Of a DNA stretch of 64,000 bases, positions 49,203 through 58,942 are shown in pieces. Source of the stretch: Symsagittifera roscoffensis (Eukaryota; Xenacoelomorpha; Acoela; Convolutidae); assembly GCF_963678635.1 (NCBI RefSeq), contig NC_087063.1:57358759-57422758 (forward strand). Reading direction: 5' to 3'. The translations under genes were made by a program, and so were the position numbers. The first letter of the stretch is position 1. Each line of letters begins with the position of its first letter. Below the pieces are notes generated by a model. The model was not told the DNA's origin, made no database searches, and saw only the letters and a program-made list of their open reading frames with translations.

Positions 49203-52200
49203 GTGAGTCATATCCATCCATAAAATAATCTGGAGACTCTAAATTCAATGAACACCTAGAAACGTTTCTTTTCTGATCATTTTCTTTTGATGCGTATTCA
49301 TAGGTTCCAAAACATAAAATCAGTCCCATAGGATCCAAAATAAAAAAAAGGTCGCATAATTTCCACATCGGCTCTAAATTTCGTATAGTGTCCATGGCAA
49401 GCTCGCAACACGTTGGCGCGGCTGCGGCGGTCACTATTCTGCAGCTTGAGTTTGTACTATTTGAACAGTAAACAATCAATCCATAAATTCGTTGGCTCAA
49501 ATTTCAACCAATCAGAATTCAAGAAGATAAATTTTGGAACTTATGCGACTGATTTTTTATTTTGGTACCTATGAATATTGGAACCTATGGGAATTCACCT
49601 TTGTTTTAGATAAAGCATGGTCTGATTTGCAAAAAAAAGTTGAAACAGATTATATGCAAAAAAAAATGTCTTTTCAACTCTTTTTCGCTGACTGCTTAGC
49701 CCGAGACGCTACTTAAATTTTCTCGACAATACATTTTTGTCTTCTGCAGATTGCAGCTCAGGCTGAGAGAGAAGGCAACGTAGCCGAACAGAAACGTCTG
49801 CAGGGCAAAGCACTGACATATGGGGCCACGATCCAGCTGGAGCACCAGTTCTCCCACCGGTTCATCCACGTGAACACGAACAAGACTTCGAGGACATCCT
49901 CGAGCGACATGATGGTGGAGTTGCTGCCTCACAGTGCTAAAAGCGCACACTTCAAAATCATGCCCAGATACAAAGTGAAGTCGGAGGGAGATGTGGTAAG
50001 TGTTGTTGCGAGCGAAACCCACTTTAAAACATTATTACAATTTTTAGTTTTTTTTCAGAAATATTTACGATTAGTAACAGAGACAGTATGTTTTATGCAG
50101 CCGCAGTTCGCGAACACAAAGTCATGTTCCAGAGAGTATTGCGCAGTTTTTAAAAAAAGGTCAATCGCGCGATAGCAACAATCGCTCTTCCTCAGGGATT
50201 CGACCACCTGCCGACCCAAAGGGTCCCCCCTTTGGTGCTTTTTAAGAAATCCATTTTTGGCCGACCGACCCTAAAGTTTTTCTAAAGGCGCCTTTGACGC
50301 CAATATATACTATTTTTTGAGGTGGAGCGCGCGCCAAAAAACGCGATTTTTTTGTCAACATTTTTCAAAAAAGCCCAAAAAGGGCTTTTTTGACCTGTTT
50401 TTTCAAAAATTTGCCTGCAGCGCAGAAAATTTGGCCAAAACAGTCTTTTTAGTGCTTTAGGAGAGCTCGGAAAATCAAATTGGTCAGCTTAAAAAAAGGT
50501 CGTCAAAATTTTCGAACTTTTTTTGAAAATCCCCCCCCCCCCCTCGAGAAAATCCTAGATCCGCCCCTGTTGGCGCTGAAGGTGCTTCGAATTTTTTGGG
50601 TGGTTCGAATAGTGCAAAAATAAGGACTATTTTTCAAAATGTGTAGGTATTTTTTCGCAAAAACGAAATGGTTCTTGGAAAGTATTGCTGGCGAATTTTT
50701 TCCCCAATTTTAGGTGCGCTATGACGACCAAGTGGTGCTTGAGAGCGTGAAGAGCTTAGGCCAGTATCTCAAAGTCAGCGCCCTTCCCCTCAAACGACTC
50801 ATCAGCCCCGAGGCCGGAAAGTGAGTTCGCTCAAGTTACATGCCTCACAATAAAACAGAGGTCGAAACTTCATCTATCAATTTTTTTTTTCGATTTAGAA
50901 AGTAGGTAGTTTTCTAAGCTAATGGCATAAAGATCATTAAATTTAATGTGCTTCTTCAATATATTTTAAAATAATTTCAGAGCCAAAAGCTTATGGAAAA
51001 CATTTTTTTTGATTGGACAAGTGTTATTACTCTAGAATGGAAGTCAACTTGTCAGTACGGCAATCGGGTCTGAAGATTTACCAGTTCTCAAAGGCAGACG
51101 ACTCACGGCACAAATATTTGGTGGTAGGCAAAATCACTTGATATCCACATCTATTAGTGAAAAAAGGCAAAAAGCGAGGACCTTATAAAGTTTCCTTATC
51201 TTTGGTTTGGTTTTCAGGGTGGTTCCATTGTGCGATTGTTTCATAAGGAGCTGGAAGCATACGTTGTTGCTGAGGGACTATTTGATTGGTCAGACACCCA
51301 AGGAAGTATGTTCACGCCGCGCAAATGCGGTTTAATATCATTTGTTTTTGAAATGGACTGAAAATTTTAGATAGTTTTTCTGAATATTATGCGGCATATC
51401 GCTGTTTTGAGTGACAAATTGGCCTCCTCAACTGACGAGCATTAACTATCTTGTCTCTAAGATGCTCTATCAAACGAAACGTTAATCAACACATTCTAAA
51501 TTGATCTGAACTGCAGCTTATGCTCATGTCGTTTCAGTACACCTTAGGGTGCGAGAGATAGACCCCTCCGCTCCTAAGACCATGTCCCCATCATCTAGTG
51601 CCATCACCTACTGGCAACTAGAGCTGGAGGAGGGACCACTGCGAGGTATGTATTGATCCTGTTCTTCAAACTTTTTATTCTGAACTAATTCTACAAAACA
51701 GTTCTCTATTTTTTTGACCTATTACCTCAACAACTTGGAAAATTGAAAATGGAAAACAAAAATACAAAATCGAAAGACAATTATTGTTTTCGGTTTTTTT
51801 AGGTGATCCAATCAAGTGGGAGAGCCAGCTTCGCTTCCGCAACATGGTCACCCGCAAGTATCTCACAATTGCACCCGACCGCAGTTTCTTCATGACCAGG
51901 AGCGGAAAGGATCCCAATACAGTGTGGCGAGTGACTCCAGTTATCGGAGAGGATCTCTATCTAGATGGGGACTCCTATGCCAGATTCGAGCATGTGGTGA
52001 CTGGATTGTGGATGCATGCTATGTCAAGTAAGTTGCAATGCGAAACTTTCTGAGTCATTGCTGATTTACATTTTCAAAACAATTTCAGACGATTTCATGA
52101 AGAAGGGGCGTGGCGCTGCTGTGTCGCGAGGCGGGAAAAGAGGGAAAGGAGGTAAGAGCAGCATGTCTGACCTGGAGTGGGACGATGCCCAGTGCAAGAT

Positions 52201-55200
52201 GTTGGGAACAAGTGAGAGCATGCAGTATGATGACGCGTTCACACTCCAAGTGGTAACACATCAGTCTAACACATATGCCTGGAACACAAAAACCAGAACT
52301 TAATAGTTGACACCATGCCCTCTTTTAGAGAAAATAGAGAAGCCACTCTTGTATGTATTTTTGAGTCCGAAACTAAATTACATGATTAGTACGATTCCAG
52401 GTGTCAGAAGATCTGCAAAGGGCGTTCAATTTCGTGGCCGGCTGTGTCCCCCTACTGCAGAAGTTCGTGCAGGAAAAGAGCGATAAGTCAGGTGGGGTGC
52501 AGTTGAACGAGGAGGCGTGTGTCAGAGTGTGTAGTCTGCTGGACAGTCTAACGGAGTCCATGTTTGAGCATGGTATTATAAAAAAATACAGACAGAAACT
52601 GCTGCGGAACTTGATGGTAATTTACAGAGATTACAAACTTATTCTCAATACTCTGAAAGTCCAGGTCGGCCAACCGACCAGGGGCGGATTCAGTGCTTTG
52701 GGAGAGCTCGAAAAATCAATTTGGTCGACCTAAAAAAAAAAAAAAGGTCGTCAAAATTTTGGAAAAGTTTTCGAAAACCCGCCCCCCCCCCTCTCGAGAA
52801 AATCCTAGATCCGCCCCTGCAACCGACCAAAATTATTTTACAAACGTTTGCTTGAACAGCCGTTTTTGAGCTTTTTAAATAACAATAGTTTTTGTTTTAA
52901 TTTTTGTGTGGGTGCTATCGTATCATCGTTGGCATGCGAACACGGATTACTGTAATTATGTCAAAACACTTCGGCTTTTTCCTAGGAAGGATTTTTTGGA
53001 CATTGGACAAGGAATCTGATTTCTTTTTTCTTTAGTTGAACTATATTATGCTTGGCTGTAATTGTCTCCTCCTAAATTTGAGCTCACTTTTGTGATGTGC
53101 AGGTTGTGGAGTTGATAATTGCGATGTTGCGACTGGACCTGGCCAATGCTGCCGACCACCACTTCCTCACCCGTATCTTCGTCAGGTGCTACGAAGTCCT
53201 CTTCACATACCTTCTGGGGGACAGCAGGAAGAACGAGTTGTACATTGCAGGACACATGGAGTTCTTCCTCACTCAGATCAGCTTCCCTGTTAGTACAAGA
53301 AAGAATGAAGAACATTCTAGAAAAAAAAACAGACGTTCAAAGGTGGTAGCTGAAAACTCACATTGAATTTTGAATGTGCTTAGTTCTACTTTTTCCTGAA
53401 TTATTTTTTCTTATACTAGTTTCAACGTAGTTATTTTGGCTGGCCGAAGTTTGGTGTTGTGGGTAAAATTGAGAATCGTAAGACCTTGAAACAATAAAAT
53501 TAATTCCAAACTAGAGGTGTAATCAGAAAATCAGTTCGGATTCCAAGAGAGTTTTTTTCTGGGCTTTTTTCTTACCTCCATATCTTAGGGCATAAAAATT
53601 TGTTTATTGAATATGCAGGGTGAGGTTGGGATTGAGGCGACCACAATGGTGACTGAATTGATCAGAGACAACCGACAGATAGTAGAGAGGATGCAGAGCC
53701 ATCACATCGACGCATTTATACAGCTACTCTTTAAAAACCAGGTGAGGCTGATTACATCATTAAATCTTCGAATTGGTAGCCATTCATTAAAAATTTCTTC
53801 AGATGTGCCTTTGGAGCTGACTACAATATCTTCGAGGGAAATCATTTGCATGTCGAAAATCGTACTAAGAATTGAAACTTGTGTGCCTAGCTCAAAACTT
53901 CACCTGACTGAAAAACTGATAGATTTTTTGTGTATTTCAGGAAAGCTCGGATAGTTTCAACGATCGGCTTAGGTTAACGGAATTTTCTCTTGAACATCAG
54001 CCTTACGTCACGAAAATATTTAAATCTTACTAAATCTTAAGCGGCCCCAATTTTTTTTACTTCTTTTTACATGATTTTCTATCGATCTAAGTTCCATTTC
54101 TATATGTAAAAATTTTTTGCTTCAGAACTACAGATATTTGGATTTGCTCAATGTGTTGTGCGTGTGTGACGGCGTGGCCATTTCAGACAACCAGAACTAC
54201 ATCTGCAAAAAATGGCTAGTCGAGACCCTCGAAACCAATCAGGTAATTGACTGTGCGACAAGATTCACATGTCGCGTAACCCTCTGAAGTTTTAAGAGAG
54301 TTTAAAGCAATTGAGCCATAAGAGAGAGAGGACAAAATTACGAGCTGTTCAGATCTTCTGCGGTGTCTCCCCTGCTTATAAAACACATGCAGTTTTTGGC
54401 TATTTTTCCGGGTTGGTATTGTTGCCTCACCCACGAGCAACGAGCACGGCTCATTATGGGCCTTAACCACCCGGTCTTTTGATTGAGATGCGGAGACGTA
54501 ACCACTTCACCACAACTTCCACATGACCTCAACTCGCATAGTGAAGCACAAAAGGAATCCCATGATGAACAGATTATTTCCAGAGATCATACTTTTGTAT
54601 ATTAGGTCGTTCGTCGTTGCTTTTATAGAATATTTGTATCTCATTCATTAGAGGTAAGAAATGTAGCGCTAAAAAACACGCGAATGTTTTAAAGTGACAA
54701 TAAACGAAATTCAATTTAATTTATAGCATCAATTAAGCCCCCCCCCCACCAAAAAAATAGCATGGTTGTTACTCTAACATTGTATCGGAAAACCAAAAAA
54801 AAATGGTTTTGTTTTTGTACCATAACATTTACGACAAAGACAATGGATACTCAAAATCTATGGCGGCTTAAAGGCCATGTACGTAAAAGTTTATGAGGTT
54901 AGCTGGTCTGAATGCCAATTAGTACAAAATTTACCAAGGAAGAATCAAACTTGATTAAACATATTTTCAAATTTCAAGTTTTCTCATCGTTTCTTACTAG
55001 TTTTAAACCTTAAAAAATAACATTCGAAAATACTTCTTTTTGCCTGTGCTAAAAAATATAAAATCTTAGGATTACAGCAGGACAAAATTTTTCTCGTAAA
55101 AAGGAAATTCGCATGCAAAGAGATAAATCTTTAAGTAAATTCAGTATGCGTTGTGAAAAGATGATTCGAAAACATAGCAGCACTTTTAAGTTTTCGTCAG

Positions 55201-55493
55201 TCAATTTTTTAACGAAATTGATAGAATAAGGCAAAGACGACCGGTTGATGCGCAACTAGCACAGAATATGAGGTGAAAGTAATGAGATGATGAGGTGATC
55301 AAGTAATGGTTAAATGGGTGGTATTTTATGGCCCGTTAGTAAAGTTTGTATGTTTGTAAGTTTGTAAATCAGTATTAGACTTTACGGACCAAAGAAAATC
55401 GTCTGCTACCGGTGGAGGAGGGAGAGAGAAAAAATTAAATGCAACTAGCGCGACCAAGTAAAATTTAAACGCGACCGGATTACTGCGACCAAA

Positions 55494-55584
<91 letters not shown>

Positions 55585-58500
55585 AGCAAATTTAAGGGAG
55601 CAGGGGGGGGGGAGCGGACGCCCCTTCCCCTTTTTTCAGGGATTCAAACCCCTGTTGACCCTTTATACTATCTTGGGAGAACTATTTTTGGCGACGGACC
55701 CTAAAAGTTTTCTAAGGGCGCCAAAAAAACTGAATTCGTTGGTCAAAATTTTCCAAAAAGTGCCTAAAAACGCATTTTTTTGCCTTTTTTTTTAAATTTT
55801 GCCTGCGTGATATTATGGATGAGTGCTGCAATTAATATATGTTAGCCTTTTAGTGGTTTCTGCATAAATTTTTTGATAGATCAAGGGGTTGCTTAACGCA
55901 AAGTTTCATTTTTCTAATTGAGTTTTTTCCCCTCATTTGTGTGCTTTTCTATTTTTGTGAAACTTAGAGCTTGCGAAATTTGATTTTGCATCCTTAGAAA
56001 CTACGTTTTTTCCAAATATCGATTTTTTTAATCAAATATCGATAATTTTTTCAACTTTCGATTGAGATCATAGCTTTGAAGTCCTCATGTTTTCTATCCA
56101 AATAAATGAGACTCAATTTCAGAATTTACCGCAACTAACATTCAGACTATCGCGACCAAAAGTCAAAATATCTGAACTTAATCCGCTGCTGTAAAATCTG
56201 CCAAAACCATAAATTTTTAAAATAATCCAATTAATTTTGAGTCACTTGTGAAACCTTGTTCAGAAAAAAAATGCAGTAAAATGGTTTGACAAAACAAAAA
56301 TCCATTTTTTAAAATCTTTTCGGCAAATAATTTCATCTGCTTGAATGAAGCTTGAATGGCTAAATAGCCAATCAAACTCAACCACATTAATTTCAATCCT
56401 AGAGATATGAAAATAATGAAATTGGGCCGTTTAGTGCATACCAGTATCCAGTTTCAAGCGTTAATAATCGATTAAATTACTATTTTAGTAGCAGTCTTAC
56501 TAAAGTTGAGAAACAATCGATTTAAATCAATTAATAATTGATTATAATCTCTCTTTTTTAATTATAATCCATTATAATCGATTGTCATTTCGTCAATTTT
56601 TCGATACAATTATAATAAATTATATTCGATTGTGATCCATTATTTTTACTCAAATTTCTATTTCATTAGTTTTGCACAAAAATGCATTATAATCGATTAT
56701 AAATGATTCTAAGTGCTCTTTGTAGGAACTATAATCATTTATAATCGATTATAAGATTTTATAATCTCTTGGAAATTATCACGTCGATAATCATTTATAA
56801 ATCCTTTAAACACCTAATTTTGGTAAAAGTAATCAATTATAATTGTCAAAAAATCATCATAATAATCCGTTATAATCGATTATTTACACCTAAACTTGGA
56901 TGCGGGTAAGACCCACAACATTTCCTACATGCAAATAGCTGTGTGAACAAACAATTTTTAAACAAAATTAATGTGTAATTTTATGGGATATTGTGAGAAA
57001 CTGGAAAAGAACCCAGATTTCTACAAACTGCTGAATATTACCACTTCAAGAAAATCCCATTGTGTCCAAGCGCATTTAAGATTAACGGTGAGGTTAGGGG
57101 GTGAGAACTTTTTTAATGAAATTTTGTCGCCGTTTTCAAAAGATTCAAATTGCTTTTTCGAGCTCTCTCAAGACTATATCTATACTTAGATTAGTTGGGA
57201 AAGAAATAAAAGAACCATGTATCGTACGGGACTCGAACCGGGATGTCTTCAGAATGGAATCTTAAATGATACCCCTACACCAACGATGCTTATTAGTTAC
57301 TAGCTAGTAGTTTTTTCATATAAAAGCTAGCTTGTGTAGATTTTCATTTTTGCTGCTTCATGTTTTGGCTGTCATGGTCTTTAAAACAACAAGCGGGGGC
57401 AGCTATGCGTAGTTTTAGATGATTTTTAATCAGATTCCAGATGCGATAATAATTCAGTATTTCCATGAGGTTCATACGGTTGTTTTTAGTCCTGTTGTTT
57501 CCTGACTGAGACGGGAGCCCGTCTGAACCGGAGAACTAAGAAGCAGAGCCATGACAAGAGCATGACTTATGTCTCCACCAACAATGGCGCCTCATGGAAG
57601 TCACTGATTGAGATGATCAACGAAGGAGACACGGAGAGGCTCATGTTTCTCACTCACCAGTTGGACTTGTTCGAAAAGCTGTCCTTCGTACGTGCCCCAT
57701 TTGCTCGGTGCTCAGTTAAACCATCACTGCTAAAAAAATCTTTGAATATTTTTGAGTTTTATTTATACCACACAGAAACCAACCGCAAAATTAACTTAAA
57801 AAATTTTGAGGCAGTGGTTAATTGTGATTGAAAACAGGTTTGGCAAGTTTTTTTTTCCACAGGGCTATTAAAACAATAAAAAGGATTTTTTAATAAATTT
57901 TTATGCCATAGGGGGGCAAATTGCAGTTTTGGGAAAATTTTAGATAGCTTAGCCGTTGCTACTGCATCGTTTTTTGGCTCGCACTCTCAATTCAAAATGA
58001 GCAGAGAAAATTGGGATAGTGGGCCAAAAACTGTTAAACAGGGGCAGCGAGGTCCCGAACGTCCCTCATACGACTTATAATTTATATTTGCTCCTATTTT
58101 TGAGCATGTAACCGTCGTCTTTTTTGTTTTTTCAAATTCAACGATTTTCGATATTAGAGACTGAGCAACTCGGCGCAAACTGTTCGTACCACACCGATTT
58201 AATTGTAGGGCAGGAATGAGTACTGCAACAAGATCATCACCACCACTCTGGACTACCTGACGTGGGAGGAGGCATTCATGTGCATGAGTGACGAGAGACT
58301 TCCGCCTGACCTCAGGGCCAAGTACTGTTCCATCATCATAGGTGAGGAGGATTTAAGCATACTATACTGAAACCAACGACTTTATCACCTGAAAATTTTT
58401 GAAACGTCTTCAGTCCTTCAGTTCTTGTTTCGACTACGACACGAAGTGACTGGAAGAAACTATGACGTAGCGTTGGTTTTTTCTTGTGTTGTATAATATC

Positions 58501-58942
58501 TAAGTCTTATTGGTCTTTACTCGGATTCCAAAATAGAATTTTGAAAAAATTATTTCAGTTCGAGAAAAGTAAAACCAACTTATAGCAAATGGATCCGAAA
58601 GTTGGTTTTCCGCCCAGTTTTTTTTCGCTCATTAACAAATTTGAGTATAACTAGTTCTTGAAATTATAATTTAATGGCAAAGATCTTTAAGGTTTCAGCT
58701 GCCCCGAAATCAATCATTGAAAATGTTTATTATGAAAGATTAAACTCTTGGCAGTGTTGTTCGTGGACTTCGGGGAGAACTACTCCGTGGTGGATCGGGT
58801 GCAACTGACGTTCGTCTACTCCGAACTGGAGGGTCTGAAGAGGCCAAAAACAGCCAGGGATGCTGCCAGGGTCCAAGAGAGGCCATTGAGTGAGTCGGAA
58901 GACGCAGACGCAGTGTCAATTGACTCTGTTGACAGTAACAGG
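43740..58942 (+). CDS. Inositol 1,4,5-trisphosphate receptor-like calcium release channel, N-terminal 841 codons (3' end beyond window)
   Basis: Eighteen exons chain in frame with GT-AG introns: 43740-43879, 48146-48216, 48305-48380, 49154-49202, 49750-49995, 50714-50820, 51036-51123, 51218-51305, 51538-51645, 51803-52027, 52089-52252, 52401-52616, 53103-53288, 53619-53741, 54126-54242, 57490-57687, 58209-58341, 58755-58942. The protein starts MSGVSSPPASGSG. Residues about 24-190 match the IP3R suppressor region (TIGDHVCFYAPEALGYLY, VAVFKICVANRYKLDKQLRK, YGATIQLEHQFSHRFIHVN). MIR repeats follow (GGSIVRLFHKELEAYV near 260; the segment containing FRNMVTRKYLTIAP and WRVTPVIGEDLYLDGDSY near 330-395). 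The armadillo-type RIH core is at about 455-670 (YRQKLLRNLM, RCYEVLFTYLLGDSRKNELY, YLDLLNVLCVCDGVAISDNQ). Then come QLDLFEKLSF and DYLTWEEAFMCMSDERLPPD, matching the QLxLFxxM and DEMLPFDLRA blocks of IP3R. The family product is an ER calcium channel opened by IP3. Ryanodine receptors share RIH and MIR domains, but order and spacing favour IP3R. The transmembrane channel is not in the window. Confidence 0.85.
44173..44557. mobile_element. hAT-like MITE, 385 bp, with 8-bp target duplication (7/8)
   Basis: Termini are CAGGGGCGGATCTAGG and the inverted TAAATCCGCCCCTG, the typical hAT MITE ends. Flanks GTTGGATG (44165-44172) and GTTGGTTG (44558-44565) form an 8-bp duplication with one mismatch. 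It has no coding capacity. It lies in intron 1 of the receptor-like gene. Confidence 0.85.
44755..44890 (+). repeat. Old fragment spanning a junction of the dominant repeat
   Basis: CAGGGCTTTGCCTCATAGGC then GAGTAGTATTGTTATTCTGA and GCTTGGGGTGGTTTTTTAAG resemble the 3' hairpin end joined to the 5' start of the next unit. Strongly diverged. Confidence 0.45.
45503..46360 (-). repeat. One full and one diverged copy of the dominant repeat
   Basis: The full copy (45503-46030) starts AACAAGACTGCTCGTATCAG with the perfect hairpin TCAGGGCGAAGCCCTGA and ends TATCGAAAGTCGAAAC. A more diverged copy follows at once with AACAAGACTGTCCATATCGG and fades near 46360. Confidence 0.85.
46367..47847 (+). repeat. 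Copy of the dominant repeat interrupted by a nested transposon
   Basis: Bases 46367-46835 run from GTTCCGACTTTCGATACGAA to the TTTTATGTT region. Bases 47773-47847 resume with TTACTGCTGCTCCATAA and finish with TCAGGGCTTCGCCCTGATAC and GAGCAGTCTTGT. The insertion is the element at 46836-47772. Confidence 0.85.
46836..47772. mobile_element. Complete 937-bp CCCGGGTTGACC element nested in a satellite monomer
   Basis: Exact inverted termini CCCGGGTTGACC / GGTCAACCCGGG, followed inside by inverted CTTATCATACAATTTCCATA-type repeats. Interior is homologous to 8528-9469. Because it interrupts a repeat whose intact sequence is known from dozens of copies, the insertion site can be read (between ATGTT and TTACTGC). 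A duplicated target is not evident beyond a few T residues. It encodes no transposase. Confidence 0.85.
49750..51645 (+). CDS. IP3R-like exons 5-9: MIR beta-trefoil region
   Basis: Exons 49750-49995, 50714-50820, 51036-51123, 51218-51305 and 51538-51645. The first contains a charged helix (AEREGNVAEQKRLQGK) and YGATIQLEHQFSHRF. Exon 8 has GGSIVRLFHKELEAYV, nearly the GGDVVRLFHAEQEKFL block of IP3Rs. Exon 9 reads IHLRVREIDPSAPKTMS then SSSAITYWQLELEEG, aligning with the loop that carries the RTTG ligand-contact motif in canonical IP3Rs. Here only the first Arg (residue 292) is matched and TTG is not present. Confidence 0.8.
50186..50569. mobile_element. hAT-like MITE, one end truncated
   Basis: The right end GATCCGCCCCTG and the interior (GGCGCGCGCTCCACC-like block in reverse, GGCCGACCGACCCTAAAG, AGTGCTTTAGGAGAGCTCGG) match the copy at 44173-44557 in inverted orientation. 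The left CAGGGGCGG terminus is missing. It lies in intron 5 of the receptor-like gene. Confidence 0.75.
51803..52616 (+). CDS. IP3R-like exons 10-12: last MIR repeat and start of the helical IP3-binding core
   Basis: Exons 51803-52027, 52089-52252, 52401-52616. Exon 10 continues MIR-type strands (FRNMVTRKYLTIAPDRSFF). Exon 11 has a Lys/Gly/Arg-rich loop (KKGRGAAVSRGGKRGKGGK) and then CKMLGTSESMQYDDAFTLQV, matching the RLMLGTCPxKEDKEAFAIV block of IP3Rs. Exon 12 ends with KKYRQKLLRNLM, aligned with the RERQKLMREQ helix. Residues K520 and R523 correspond to the ligand-contacting Lys508 and Arg511 of rat IP3R1, and K516 stands where Arg504 is. Confidence 0.8.
52679..52819. mobile_element. 141-bp hAT-like MITE with perfect 8-bp target duplication
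   Basis: Termini are CAGGGGCGGATTCAG and CTAGATCCGCCCCTG. CAACCGAC is directly repeated at 52671-52678 and 52820-52827. It is an internally deleted relative of the 385-bp copy. It lies in intron 12 of the receptor-like gene. Confidence 0.9.
53103..54242 (+). CDS. IP3R-like exons 13-15: RIH armadillo core
   Basis: Exons 53103-53288, 53619-53741 and 54126-54242, all phase 0. Exon 13 contains GDSRKNELYIAGHMEFF, aligned with the DYRKNQE block of IP3Rs; S567 replaces the ligand-contacting Tyr, while R568 and K569 are kept. Exon 14 has TMVTELIRDNRQIVERMQ (compare TAxLHNNRKLLEKHI). Exon 15 has NYRYLDLLNVLCVCDGVAIS, the conserved end of the RIH domain. Confidence 0.85.
54290..54525 (-). repeat. tRNA-derived SINE-like element
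   Basis: On the minus strand TGGTGAAGTGG (54512-54502) matches the pol III A box at every position. GGTTAAGGCCC (54468-54458) lies 33 bases downstream and matches the B box at 9 of 11. The downstream body reaches into AGAGAGAGG-rich sequence near 54320. The cloverleaf is not restored. It lies in the large intron 15. Confidence 0.4.
55494..55582. repeat. Compound (CA)n(TA)n microsatellite
   Basis: About 12 CA units followed by about 32 TA units. The apparent long frame across it on the minus strand is only the repeat. Confidence 0.98.
55601..55812. mobile_element. Fragment of the hAT-like MITE family
   Basis: GAGCGGACGCCCCTTCCCC, CAGGGATTCAAACCCCTG, GGCGACGGACCCTAAAAG and TTTTCCAAAAAGTGCCTAAA match the interior of the family. 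The right end is lost. Confidence 0.6.
56455..56890. repeat. Cluster of TAATCGATTA-type palindromes in intron 15
   Basis: ATAATCGATTA and close variants (TTATAATCGATTATA, ATAATCATTTATAA, AATTATAATAAATTATA) recur many times over about 430 bases, in palindromic form. They may be a degenerate palindromic simple repeat. TAAT-N2-ATTA is also the spacing of paired-class homeodomain dimer sites. Confidence 0.5.
57218..57289 (-). pseudogene. tRNA pseudogene or SINE head (72 nt)
   Basis: The minus strand has a 7-bp acceptor stem with one mismatch (GCATCGT / ACGATAC), a perfect A box (TGGTGTAGGGG), a tRNA-Pro-like D arm and a perfect B box (GGTTCGAGTCC). The anticodon stem pairs at only two of five positions (loop TTCCATT, anticodon CCA if taken literally) and the T-stem at three of five. 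So it is a relic, not a working tRNA. Confidence 0.45.
57490..58942 (+). CDS. IP3R-like exons 16-18: start of regulatory solenoid and acidic linker
   Basis: Exons 57490-57687, 58209-58341 and 58755-58942. Exon 16 aligns loosely (LTETGARLNRR) then strongly at its end (FLTHQLDLFEKLSF). Exon 17 has ITTTLDYLTWEEAFMCMSDE and LPPDLRAKYCS. Exon 18 has VDRVQLTFVYSELEGL, then an acidic Ser-rich tail (ERPLSESEDADAVSIDSVDS) not seen in canonical IP3Rs. The donor GGGTAAAT at 58943 is phase 0. No following exon was found before 64000. Confidence 0.75.

Noticed and set aside
55326-55589. Minus-strand frame of alternating YI/CV residues
   Set aside because: It is the translation of the CA/TA microsatellite.
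43740-58942. Ryanodine receptor instead of IP3 receptor
   Set aside because: RIH and MIR domains are shared, and LCVCDGVAISDNQ resembles RyR locally. But the exon order from suppressor region to the MSDERLPPDLRA block follows IP3R spacing and no SPRY domains appear.
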